A DNA stretch of 64,000 nt from Myxococcales bacterium (lineage in GTDB: Bacteria; Myxococcota_A; Polyangia; Haliangiales; Haliangiaceae), in NCBI GenBank assembly GCA_016707895.1, contig JADJGV010000001.1, positions 1-64,000 on the forward strand, read 5' to 3'. The position numbers and the translations under genes are program-made. Below are positions 20,627 to 32,500 of this stretch, piece after piece (position 1 is the first letter of the stretch; every line of letters starts with the position of its first letter). Below the pieces are notes generated by a model that worked only from the letters and a program-made list of their open reading frames with translations, did no database searches and was not told where the DNA came from.

Positions 20627-23539
20627 TCAAGGCGGCGGCGGCACCGGCGGTATCGTGGCCCCGCTTGCAACGTTAACGCATCCAACAATCCAATCGATGT
20701 GCCAGTACTCTGGCTTCGCCTGCGACAACTCCAAGCGCACCGATCCTGCGGGCGCGGAGCCGTCGTTGATCGGCGTACAGCCGGGGATGCCGCCACCCTC
20801 GCAGCTTGATGAGAAGCTGCACCGCACCGGAGCCCCTGTCGCTGTCGCAGGCGTCAGCACATACGTTCCGGTCGCGGGCAGGGCGTACGACGGGTTCGAG
20901 AAGAAGTAGCTCTGCTTTCCTGCCGGCCCAGTGTCGCTCATCGTGTAGAGGGCCGTGTCGTTGTTTGCATTGTACTTGATCGCGTACCGGTCAGTGTGGC
21001 TGATGCCGTTAAGCTTGGTCTCCTGCGCCACGGAGTCCCACTCGAACACCGGCGCGCCGTCTGGATCTCCAGATACGGGCACCGTCAGATCCGCGCGAAA
21101 CGGCGCGGCCGTAGCACTCCGCAGGAACAGCCCGATCTCCACACCCGGTGGCCCGTAGGTGAAGCTGCCGACCATGCGGAAGTTGCCGGTTCCTCCACGC
21201 GTATCAAGAGTCCCGCAACACATCATCTTCGCGAGCTCTTCGCTGTCTGCCAGAGGATCTCCATTCACGTACTTGAGTGGCGACTCCCACGCGACGACGT
21301 GAGCCCCCCAGGCGGCGGGATAGGCCGACCAACCTCCAGTCAGCAGCGGGAACAGCGATATCTGGCTTGGATACCCAGGCATATACGAGCAGAGCGGAGG
21401 GCGCTGCAGGTTCTCCGTGCTCCAAAGGTAGGGTGCGACGTACTCCGCGCAGGCTTGGCAGGCCGTGTCCCTCTCCACGGGCTGCATGGCCGCGTTTCCA
21501 ATCCGAAGGCGCTCTACCACACGCGCAACCGGCGCAGCCGTGCTCACCGAACACCGCTCCACCGCCCGTGACATGTGGAACGCATGGCTCAAGTCGAAGG
21601 CGTATGTGTCGGGCCCCAACTCGGGAGGCTTGCGGGCCCCGAGCATGAGCTGGCCACCGACCGAGGGGGGATCGGCAAACGCCGAGGGTGGCGCGGGCCC
21701 GCCCACCTCGCCCCCATGCACAGAACCACTGGAGATCAGATATGCACTATTTCTCTCCACTCCAAGCAGAGTCCCGGGGTCTCGCGCAACATCGGTCTGA
21801 TACGGAGACCGCTTGGCCATCAAGCGTGCATAGTGGAACAAGTCGATGTAGTCGCGATTCGCTCGCGCCGTTAGCGAGCCTGCCGAGAACGTCGGCATCG
21901 TGGTGATCCCGGCTAGCATCGGCCCGACCCACGTCGGCACGAAGGCCGCCCCCGCGCCTCCGAACGGCGAAGTGCTCATCCCCGTCACGAAGGCACGGTT
22001 GGTAAGCATTGGCGCCCGGCACCGCGCCGCGTCGAAACTCCGTGGCACGGTCCGGATGCTCTCCGCGCCGCGCGTCTCCAGTCCGAGCACCGGCTCGAAT
22101 CGCCGCCCGAATCCGGAGATCGGCGAGCCGATCACGGGCGTCCGCAACGCTTCGTAGACCTGATCCATCGCCCCTGCCGCGCAATCGATGAGCTTCCCGC
22201 CCTGCGTCTGCAGCTGGCTCCAGTCGTACGGGAAGTCATGCGTCGTCGGCCCCACGGAATCCTCAGCTGGTGACGACGCCTCCGGTGCGTCGAACCGGCT
22301 CGGGAAAGGAATGTACGGGTAGCCAGAGATTACTGCGTGGCTGGGAACGTCGGGGAGCGTGAAGACGTGCGCAAAGTCATGGGCGTGCAGATCACCGATG
22401 GCCTTGAACCCCTCCGGCGGGATGCCGAGTGGTGGAATCGGATCGGACAGCTGAGCCGTCACCTCTGGATCGGGAAAGCAGACCGGATCGTGGGATGTCA
22501 CGCTGCCGATACCCAACGCGTCGTCGAAGAACGGCGGATCGGCGCCGTGAATCGTCCCCGCGACAGCCGCGACAGTCTCCGCGATCATCAACTGCTGCGC
22601 TTCCATGCTCAACTCGTTGTAGGCGACAGACAACGAGCCGGTCGCCGACAGGGGACGAATGTCAGCGATGTCAGCCGGCCCCCACCGCTCCCACATATGC
22701 CCCGCACTCCAAGAGTCGTGGAGGAAGTGCTGCGCGATCGCCTCATAGGCGAACGCCTCAACCTCACAGGCCTTCCAGGTCTTCCACATGGTCTCGTCGT
22801 AGGCGGCGAGCCCCGCAAGATTGCCTGCGATCGCCATCATGGCCGTGAGCACCTGCCCTCGTTGCTGGGCGCACTGACCCGCACGGTCGAGAGCGAGCCG
22901 GTGATAGTGATCGAACCACAGATCGCTCTGCGGCGGAAAGTGGTTCGCGTTGGTCGCGCCCATGTGTGACGCGAACGTGTGGCAGAGTCCGGGGTCATCG
23001 TAGGGTGGCGGCAACCCGGCGATCGGGCAGTTCTCGTTGCCGCTGGCCCAGTCCCAGAGGCCGTAGGAAAAGTCGGGGAGCTGCGCGAGTTCATCGAGGC
23101 TAAATGATCGTTTCGCCGCCGCGAGACCGGTCGAGGTCGCGAAGAGGTCGACCGGCGCGACGGTGACAGCGGTCCGAGTCTCGATGGCCTTGGTTATCGG
23201 GCTCTGCTTGCCGTACGAGACCTGCGTTCCGTCCGTCAGAACTGAGAGCGTCTGGGTCTGCAGGAGCGTCGATGGAAGATGGGCGTGAATCACCGCCGCG
23301 ACAAACAACTGCCGGTGTTCATCGACGCGCGCAATGGGATCGCGATATCGCGCCCGGGCCGCCTCGGGCCCCTGGCAGCCGCGCCCATCCAGAATTACTG
23401 ATGTCGCGTTCAGCGCGGACACCGGCGCGCTGGGATCATTGAACTTGTAACAGATCGAGTCCCACGCAGACGCCGGCGTGAGACGCATACAGATCATCGC
23501 CGCGACCAGTGGCAAGACATGGAATCTATTGATTCTCAC
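20627..23539 (-). CDS. Large exported protein of unknown function
   Basis: 970 residues. The GTG at 23539 is preferred because GGAGG lies 6 nt upstream; an in-frame ATG nine codons earlier has no such site. A signal peptide (VRINRFHVLPLVAAMICMRL, cleavage near ASA) precedes WDSICYKF. The segment HFLHDSWSAGHMW recalls the His/Asp metal motif of zinc-dependent phospholipase C / P1-nuclease-like proteins, but this is weak. Many Cys, Pro and aromatic residues fit a secreted enzyme or structural protein. Base composition is visibly less GC-rich than the surroundings (31 of 60 G+C at 21721-21780). It starts 54 bp after the giant lipoprotein gene and is probably co-transcribed with it. Confidence 0.85.
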   Translation of the reverse strand: MRINRFHVLPLVAAMICMRLTPASAWDSICYKFNDPSAPVSALNATSVILDGRGCQGPEAARARYRDPIARVDEHRQLFVAAVIHAHLPSTLLQTQTLSVLTDGTQVSYGKQSPITKAIETRTAVTVAPVDLFATSTGLAAAKRSFSLDELAQLPDFSYGLWDWASGNENCPIAGLPPPYDDPGLCHTFASHMGATNANHFPPQSDLWFDHYHRLALDRAGQCAQQRGQVLTAMMAIAGNLAGLAAYDETMWKTWKACEVEAFAYEAIAQHFLHDSWSAGHMWERWGPADIADIRPLSATGSLSVAYNELSMEAQQLMIAETVAAVAGTIHGADPPFFDDALGIGSVTSHDPVCFPDPEVTAQLSDPIPPLGIPPEGFKAIGDLHAHDFAHVFTLPDVPSHAVISGYPYIPFPSRFDAPEASSPAEDSVGPTTHDFPYDWSQLQTQGGKLIDCAAGAMDQVYEALRTPVIGSPISGFGRRFEPVLGLETRGAESIRTVPRSFDAARCRAPMLTNRAFVTGMSTSPFGGAGAAFVPTWVGPMLAGITTMPTFSAGSLTARANRDYIDLFHYARLMAKRSPYQTDVARDPGTLLGVERNSAYLISSGSVHGGEVGGPAPPSAFADPPSVGGQLMLGARKPPELGPDTYAFDLSHAFHMSRAVERCSVSTAAPVARVVERLRIGNAAMQPVERDTACQACAEYVAPYLWSTENLQRPPLCSYMPGYPSQISLFPLLTGGWSAYPAAWGAHVVAWESPLKYVNGDPLADSEELAKMMCCGTLDTRGGTGNFRMVGSFTYGPPGVEIGLFLRSATAAPFRADLTVPVSGDPDGAPVFEWDSVAQETKLNGISHTDRYAIKYNANNDTALYTMSDTGPAGKQSYFFSNPSYALPATGTYVLTPATATGAPVRCSFSSSCEGGGIPGCTPINDGSAPAGSVRLELSQAKPEYWHIDWIVGCVNVASGATIPPVPPPP

Positions 23540-23593
23540 GAGACACCTCCGAGAGATGGCGAGCAAACAACCATGGCGAGCCAGATGCTCCCC

Positions 23594-26500
23594 TCATGGC
23601 GTGCACGTCGCTGGATTGAGCACGTTTGCGGCGAACTCGCCGATGTAGTTGCCTGGTGCGGCGTAGTCGCAGACGAGCACGTCGAGCCCGCCACAGGCGA
23701 CGACCGCACAGCCGACTTCGCTTGTCGCCTTCCACACGACCTGAGTGAAGTGTCCGACGACGGCGGTGCCGCGGGGGCCGGCGACGCCGTAATCGTAGTC
23801 CTGCCCTTCGCCGTACCAGCGCTGCACAGCGTCCGTGGCGTACGGGAATGCGCCAGCTGGCGCCCACCACAGGTTCTCGCCGTAGCGACCAGCAATTGCC
23901 GCTGGAGAGTGCGCGATCGTCAGGCAACCACGCGCGGCCAGGTCGTCGGCCCATGACTGCGCCACGATCGCGAGATCCGCCGACCAGCGCAGCGGAGGCG
24001 CGCAGTGGCTCGCGCGCCGGGCGTTGTGGGCGTCGAGGATCTGCTGACGTGGCGCCGCGGCCAAGCCCGCATTTGCGCCGAGCACGTCATCTACACCTGG
24101 CATACAGCTCGACGCCCCGAACAGGACGTTGCGGAACGCGTCGATGTCGCCAACCCCAGCGGCGCGAGCCAGCGCGTAGTCACTCCAGCACTCAGCCGCG
24201 CAGCATGTACCGGGCTCATTCCACGGCATCGTCGACCCACACGTGGGCGCCGACCGCATGCATTCGTCCAGAGAGCCGGCGTCGGTTAGGTAACAGTTGG
24301 TGACTGCGAGGGCGCAGCCGTTGAGCGCGACGATCGGGCTCGGAGTCGAGTCGACCACGAGCTGAATGGAAGCACTCCTCCCGAAGATGACATTGCCGTC
24401 ATCGTCTCGCATCGCGTCTGCCGGCGCTTGGTACTCCGGCACCGGCGGCACCACCACCAGCGGGGGCGAGGCCCAGCCGTCGAAGTTGGCGCTGACGGTG
24501 GTGTCGGCGGTGATGGTGCGCGTGCAGGGATTCGACGTGCAGCCGCTGCCGGGGTTCCAGCCGGTGAAGGTCGACGCGGTGTCGGGCGTGACCGTGAACG
24601 TGACGACCGCGTTGCGGCCGAAGCGCCCGGTGCAGGTGGCGCCGCAGGTGTATCCGCCGGCGGCCGCCGTCACCGCGACCGTGCCGCCGCCGGGGCCGGT
24701 CTTGGCCACCGCCACCGCGTAGTCGCGCGCGGTGAACGTCGCCGTCACGCTCGCCGTCGCCGAGACCGTGCAGGTCGGCGCCGTGCCGGTGCACGCGCCG
24801 CTCCAGCCGGCGAAGATCGAGCCGACCGGCTCGATCGCGGTCAGCAGCATCGGCGTGCCGTTGGCCACCAGCTCGGTGCAGTCCGATCCGCCGCCGGTGT
24901 TCTGGCAGGTGATGCCGGCGGGCGACGAGGTCACGGTCCCCGTGCCGGTACCGGCCAAGGTCACCGTGACCGGGTGCGCCGGCTCGAACGTCGCCTGGAC
25001 GCTGCGGGCGGCGGTCATCGCCACCTCGCACGGACCGCTGCCGAGACACGCGCCGGTCCAGCCAGCGAACACCGCGTTGCCGATCGCCACCGGCTGCAGC
25101 GTCACGCGGGTGTCGTAGGCGTAGGTCCGCTGGCAGGTGCCGGCACACGTACCCAGATCCGGCAGCGTCGTGACCGAGCCCGAGCCGGTCACCGCGATCG
25201 ACAAGGTCGGCGTGTACGGCGCGAACGTCGCGACCACCGCTGCGGCCTCAGCCAGCGAGACCACGCACGGCGCGACCGGCGGGGTCCCGGCGCAGGCGCC
25301 ACCCCAGCCGGTGAAGACCGAGTCGGCGGCGGGGGTCGCGGTCAGGGTCACCGTGCCGGCGCGGATGCCGGTGCAGGTGGGCCCGCAGTCGATGAACGGC
25401 AGGCTCGACGGCTCCTGGTAGTCGAGCGCCAGCGCGTAGACGTCGGCGTACGAGGCCTTGACGAGGAGCGAGACCGCGCCCGGCCCGGCTACCACGCAGC
25501 GCGGGTTACCGGTGGAGGCGTAGCAGTCGTAGGAGTAGGTCTCGGCTAGCCCGTTGTTGCGGACGTAGACGTTGCCCCAACCGTTCGGGCCGGCGGTCAG
25601 CCCGACCTTCAGGCTGCCGCCGGGCGCCACGTCGAAGGTGCCGTAGCGTCGACTCTGGTTCGCGGCGTACGTCGCGCTGTCGGTGAGCGACACCTCGTTC
25701 ACCGCGGCGACGTCGGAGGTGACCGTGCCGTGGCCGAGCCCGACGAGCGAGACGGCGAGCGCGCGGCCGGGCACGAAGACCGCGGCCACCTCCTTGGCGG
25801 CGTCCATCGTCACCTGGCAGGTGGGGCTGGTGCCGCTGCACGCGCCGGTCCACCCGGTGAACGTCGACGCCGCGTCGGCCACCGCGGTCAGCGCCACCGT
25901 GCTGCCGGCGGCGTGCGACTGCGTGCACAGCCAGTTCATGCAGAACTCCGCGCCAACCGGCGTCGAGCGCACGACGCCGCCGCCGGTGCCCCGGCGGGCC
26001 ACGGCCAGGCCATACCTGGACGGCGCGAAGCGGACGCTCACGGACGTGAGCCCGCTGGCGCCGACCGTCACGGTGCAGCGGTTGGCGGTGACGCTGGCGC
26101 AGCCGGTCCAGCTGCCAAAGACGCTGCCCGCGGCCGGCGTCGCCGTGAGGGTCACCAGCGTGCCGGGCGCGAAGCCCGCGACACACGTCGAGCTCGGCGA
26201 CACGAGGTCGCAAGCGAGCCCGGCGGGCAGCGACTCGACCCGGCCGGTCTCGGCGAGGTTGGTCACCCCCACGCCGGTCGAGCCGACGTCGACCCGCATG
26301 GGCCCGGACGCGTTGTTGGACGCGTCGCTCTCGGCGGCGCGGTCGGCCCAGTTGGTGCGCGCGAAGTAGTAGTACGTGCCCGCGGTGGCGCTCGCGGTGG
26401 TCGCGATCGACCAGACCCCGAGCGCGCGCCACGTCATGCCGAAGGACGGCACCACCACGTCGTCGGCGTTGCCGTGCACCGCGTCGCTCGAGCGGATGAC

Positions 26501-29500
26501 CTCGACCGACGGCGGCGTCGTCCAGGCCAGCAGGTTCACCGCGGGATCGCCCCGGTACCGCACCTGGAAGCTGATCGGGAACGCGGTCGCGGCCAGCGCG
26601 GCAGCCGGCGCGGCGGCCGCCTCGACCAGGAAGTCCATCGCGTTGGCGTAGGTCGCGGTCACGCGTTGTGCCTGGTCCATCGCGACGACACACGCGTTGG
26701 GATCGGCGCCGGTGCAGGCGCCAGACCAGCCGACGAACTTGGCCCCGATCGCCGGCCGCGCGGTGAGCGCGACCTGGGTCCCAGGCGCGAAGCTCCCCGT
26801 GCAGGTGGCGCCGCAGTCGAGCCCGCCGACGCTGGCGGTGACCACACCTGGCACCTCGCCGCGGCGCACGATGGTCAACGGGTACGCGCAGGCGGCGGTG
26901 AAGTCGAGCGCGTCGCCGGGCACCGTCACGACCTGCGAGGCTGGCGTGAACGTGCAACCGATCTTGGCCGGGGTGACCGTGTACGTGCCTGCGTCGACGC
27001 CGACGAGGTAGTCACCGCCGGCCACGCTGACGCCGCTCTCGGTCGCGGTGGCGCTGGTCGCGGTGACCGCGACGCCCGGCGGCCCGACGTTGCCGCTGAT
27101 CGTGAACGCCGGCGCCGGGCACGTCGGGACGAAGTCCACCCCGGCGACGCTGACCGCGTCGGCGATCGTCGCGTTCGCGGCGACCGGCGCGAAGCTGCAC
27201 GTCGGGTGGCTCGGGGTGATGCCCGCGATGTAGTTTCCGTAGCTGGTGTTGGCCCAGACGTCGCCGACGATCTGGTAGTCGCCGTAGGCGTCGGTGGTCG
27301 CCGTGAAGTTCTGGTACCAGAGGATGGTTGACGAGCTGACCGTGACACCGCCGCGCCCCGCGTTGCCCGAGATGGTGAACGACGTCTGCGGGAAGTTGAC
27401 CCACACGAGCTGCGTGCAGTCCTGGGGCGTCATCTCGAGCGGCAGGTTGCCCATCCAGTCGCCGAAGAAGTTCCCGCAGCCGAAAAACGAGGCCCAGTGC
27501 GGGGTCCCGGCGTTCGCGCTTGGGGTGCCGCTGAGCGTCACGAGGGACCCGGCCTCGTAGTAGCTGTACGTCGAGAGGCAGTCGTCATTGCAGATCGTGC
27601 CGCCGGGATCGGCCGTGACGGTGCCGACGCCGAGGCCGTAGTTGAGGGTGGCCCCTACCAGGCCCCACGGCCGGTGCTTCACCACCCTGAGCGGGACCAG
27701 CTCGGCGAACACCGCCGACACCGTCTGGGGCTGCCCCGCCGTGAGCACACACGGGCCGGTGCCCGTGCAGGCGCCAGCCCAGCCGTTGAAGACGTACTTG
27801 CCGCTGGTCGGGGTGGCGGTGAGCGTGACGGTGGCGCCCGGGATGAAGTCCGCGGAGCAACCGCCGGTGCCTCCGCTACAGTTGATCGGCGGCGGGCTCG
27901 AGGTCACCCGGCCGGTCCCCGATCCACCGACCACCACGGCGATGTTGGGACGGGTCACCGCGGCGAACGTCGCGGTCACGGCGTAGGCTTGGTCGACGGT
28001 CACCGCGCACGCGGACGTCCCGCTGCACGCGCCGCTCCAGCCGGTGAACACCGAGCCCTCCGCCGCGATCGCCGCCAGGGTCACGGCCCCCGCGTCCCAC
28101 GTGCACGGCCCGAAGCTGAAGTCGCACCACGGGCTGCCGTTGGCGGTGACCCACCCGTTGCCCGCGCCAGCCTTGGACGCCACCAACCGCGCCACGGTGG
28201 TCGCGGTGAACGTCGCGTAGACCTTCTTGCGGGCGCTCTTGGCGACGATGCACGTCGCGGTGCCCTGACAGGCGCCGGTCCAGCCCGCGAAGATCGATCC
28301 GGGCGCGGGGACCGGCGTCAGCGTGACGAACGTGGTGTCGGGGAAGGCGCCGCCGCAGGTGGCGCCGCAGTCGATCCCGGGCGGCGTCGACACCACGGTC
28401 CCGACGCCAGTGCCGGCGCGGACCACGGTCAGGCCCGCGGCGAACGCCGCCGTGACGGCCTTGTCCGCGTCCATCACGATCGTGCACGTGCCAAGCCCCG
28501 CGCACGCTCCCGACCAGCCGGTGAACGCGGAGCCATCGCTTGGCTGCGCGCGGAGCGTCAAGCTCGTGCCAGACGGATAGGCGCCCCCCGCGGAGATCCC
28601 ATCGGGATCGAGGACCATGCCGCCCCCCGAGCCCGTGGCAGCGACCGTGAGCAGGTAGGCGCGCGTGAAGGTCGCCGTGACGTTGGCCGACGCGCTCAAG
28701 GTCACGGTGCAGCCGTACGGATCGGTGCCGGTGCACGCCCCCGACCAGCCGGTGAAGAGCGCCCCGCCGTCGGCCGTCGCGACCAGGTTCACCACCGTGT
28801 TCGCCGCGAACGCGGCGGCGCAGGTGGCGCCGCAGTCGATGCCCGGGATCACATCCGAGGCGACCGTCCCCGTGCCGGTGCCGTCCTTGGCGACGGTGAG
28901 CTGCGCCCCCGGCGAGAAGGTCGCGGTCGCCGCCTTCGCGGCGGACATCGTCAGCGTGCACGTGCCGATGCCCGTGCAGCCGCCGGTGCCAGACCAGCCG
29001 GCGAACCGCGACCCGGCCGCGGGCGTCGCGGTCAGGGTCACGACCGCGCCGCTGGCGAAAGTCGTGGCGCAGGTCGCGCCGCAGGCGATGCCGGCCGGAC
29101 TCGACGTCACGGTCCCGCTCCCGGTGCCCGCCTTGGTCACCGTCAACGCGAAGCTCGGGGCGAACGTCGCGGTGACCGACGTCGCGGCGGCCATGGCCAC
29201 GATGCACGTGCCGGTGCCGGTGCAGCCGCCGGTGCCAGACCAGCCGGCGAACACCGAGCCGGCGGCCGGCGCCGCGGTCAGGGTCACCGACGCGCCGCCG
29301 GTGAAGCTGGCGGTGCAGGTCGCGCCACAGTTGATCCCGGCGGGGCTCGACGTCACGGTCCCGGTCCCGGTCCCGGCCTTGGTCACGGTCAGCGCGAAGG
29401 TGCCCACCGCGAACGTCGCGGTGACCGCCCTGGCCGCGGCCATCGTCAAGACGCAGGTCGCGGTGCCGGTGCAGCCGCCGGTGCCCGACCACCCCGTGAA

Positions 29501-32500
29501 CGTCGACCCCGCGGCCGGCGTCGCCGTCAGCGTCACCGCCGTCCCGCTCATGAACGACGCCGAACAGCTCGCAGGGCAACTCAACCCCGCCGGCGCGGAT
29601 GCCACCGTGCCGCCGCCCGCGCCGGCCTTGGTGTACGTGATCGCGAACGCCGCGGTGCTCACCGACGGCACGTTCGACAGCGCCGACGGGTTCGGCACCT
29701 CGTCGCTGGCCTTGAGCGCGAAGTAGTACGTCGTGCTCGCGGTCAGCCCGCTCACGCTGATCGTCGTCGCGGTCCCGGCCGCGCCGGGCGTCGGCTCGCC
29801 CGCCACCTGCGTCGCCGCCGCCCACGTCGCGTCGGTGATCGGCGCCGTCGCGTAGCGCAGGTCGTAGCTGGTCGCGGTCCCGGTCGCGCCGTCGTCGCCC
29901 GGCGCCGTGAACGTCACCGTCGCCGTCGTCGTCGTCGGCGCCGTCACCGCCAGGTTGGTCACCGCCCCCGGCGCGGTGGTGTCGGCCGCGAAGGTCGCGG
30001 TGATCGCCCTGGCCGCGGTCATCGTCAAGACGCAGGTCGCGGTGCCGGTGCAGCCGCCGGTGCCCGACCACCCGCTGAACGTCGACCCCGCCGCCGGCGT
30101 CGCGGTCAGCGTCACCGCTGTCCCGCTCATGAACGACGCCGAACAGCTCGCCGCGCAGCTCAGGCCCGCCGGCGCCGACGTCACCGTGCCGCCACCCGCG
30201 CCCGCCTTGGTGTACGTGACCGCGAACGCCGCGGTGCTCACCGACGGCACGTTCGACAGCGCCGACGGATTCGGCACCTCGTCGCTGGTCCGCAGCGCGA
30301 AGTAGTACGTCGTGCTCGCCGTCAACCCGGTCACGCTGATCGTCGTCGCGGTCCCGGCCACGCCGGGTGTCGGCTCGCCCGCCACCTGCGTCGCCGCCGC
30401 CCACGTCGCGTCGGTGATCGGCGCCGTCGCGTAGCGCAGATCGTAGCTGGTCGCGGTCCCGGTCGCGCCGTCGTCGCCAGGCGCCGTGAACGTCACCGTC
30501 GCCGTCGTCGTCGTCGGCGCCGTCACGGCCAGGTTCGTCACCGCGCCCGGCGCCGTGCTATCGGTGGCCGTGAACGTCGCCGTGACCGCCTTGGCCGCGC
30601 TCATCGTCAGCGCACAGGTCCCGGTGCCGACACAGCCGCCGGTCCCCGACCAGCCGGTGAACGTCGACCCCGCCGCCGGCGTCGCCGTCAGCGTCACCGC
30701 CGTCCCGCTCATGAACGCGCCTGCGCAGCTCGCCGCGCAAGTCAGCCCCGCCGGGGCCGAGGTCACCGTGCCGCCGCCGGTGCCGGCCAGCGTGTACGTG
30801 ATCGCGAACGCCGCGGTGCTCACCGACGGCACGTTCGAGAACGCCGACAGGTTCGGCACCTCGTCGTTGGTCCGCAGCGCGAAGTAGTACGTCGTGCTCG
30901 CCGTCAGCCCGGTCACGTTGATCGTCGTCGCGGTCCCCGCCGCGCCCGGCGCCGGCTCGCCCGCCACCTGCGTCGCCGCCGCCCACGTCGCGTCGGTGAT
31001 CGGCGCCGTCGCGTAGCGGAGGTCGTAGCTGGCGGCGGTCCCGGTCGCGCCGTCGTCGCCAGGCGCCGTGAACGTCACCGTCGCCGTCGTCGTCGTCGGC
31101 GCCGTCACCGCCAGGTTCGTCACCGCGCCTGGCGCCGTGGCGTCGGCGGCCGTGAACGTCGCCGTGACCGCCTTGGCCGCGCTCATCGTCAGCGCACAGG
31201 TCCCGGTGCCGACACAGCCGCCGGTCCCCGACCAGCCGGTGAACGTCGACCCCGCCGCCGGCGTCGCCGTCAGCGTCACCGCCGTCCCGCTCATGAACGC
31301 GCCTGCGCAGCTCGCCGCGCAGGTCAGCCCCGCCGGGGCCGAGGTCACCGTGCCGCCGCCGGTGCCGGCCAGCGTGTACGTGATCGCGAACGCCGCGGTG
31401 CTCACCGACGGCACGTTCGAGAACGCCGACAGGTTCGGCACCTCGTCGTTGGTCCGCAGCGCGAAGTAGTACGTCGTGCTCGCCGTCAGCCCGGTCACGT
31501 TGATCGTCGTCGCGGTCCCCGCCGCGCCCGGCACCGGCTCGCCCGCCACCTGCGTCGCCGCCGCCCACGTCGCGTCGGTGATCGGCGCCGTCGCGTAGCG
31601 CAGGTCGTAGCTGGTCGCGGTCCCGGTCGCGCCGTCGTCGCCAGGCGCCGTGAACGTCACCGTCGCCGTCGTCGTCGTCGGCGCCGTCACCGCCAGGTTT
31701 GTCACCGCGCCCGGCGCCGTGGTGTCGCCGGCCAGCGTGAACGCCGCCGTCACCGCCTTCGCCGCGGTCATCGTCAGCGCGCAGGTCCCGGTGCCGGTGC
31801 AGCCGCCCGTCCCCGACCACCCCGTGAACGTCGACCCCGCCGCCGGCGTCGCCGTCAGCGTCACCGCCGTCCCGCTCGCGAACGTCGCCGCACAACCCGT
31901 GGGCAGGCTCAGCGCCAGATCGAACACCAGGTCGCTGGTCGTGGGATCGACCTGGTGGACCTCGACGGCCAGCGTGTTCACGCCCGCCACCAGCAGCCCC
32001 TGCTGCGAGGTCCAGTCGAACGCCTCGTAGACCCCCACCGGCTCGTGATCCAGCGCCAGCGACGCCGCGGTCACCGTCCCGCCGGGCATCGAGCTGCTGC
32101 GCGCCACCTCGACCCCGTTCAGGTAGACCACGAAGCCGTCGTCGTACAGCACCTCGCCGAGCATCCTCGTCACGACCGCCGGATCCGCGACGGTGAACTG
32201 CTTGCGGAAGTACGTCGTGATGTACTTGCTCGCGCTGTTCGGCCCGAAGCCGACCGTCGTCACCACGTACGTCTCGCCGTACCCCAGCGGGCCCGGCCCG
32301 CTCGCCCACGCCCCATCGTCGTACGTCCCGCTCCGCCACGCCGTCCCCAGGTCCACGCCGACGTCGCGGTACCGCCAGCTCGCGCCCCGCCCGACCCCCT
32401 CTGGTGCCGGCGTCGCGCAGCTCAGCCCCGCAGGCGCCGACGTCACCGTCCCCGCGCCGGTCCCCGCGCGCGTGTACGTCAACGCGAACCCCGATCCAGG

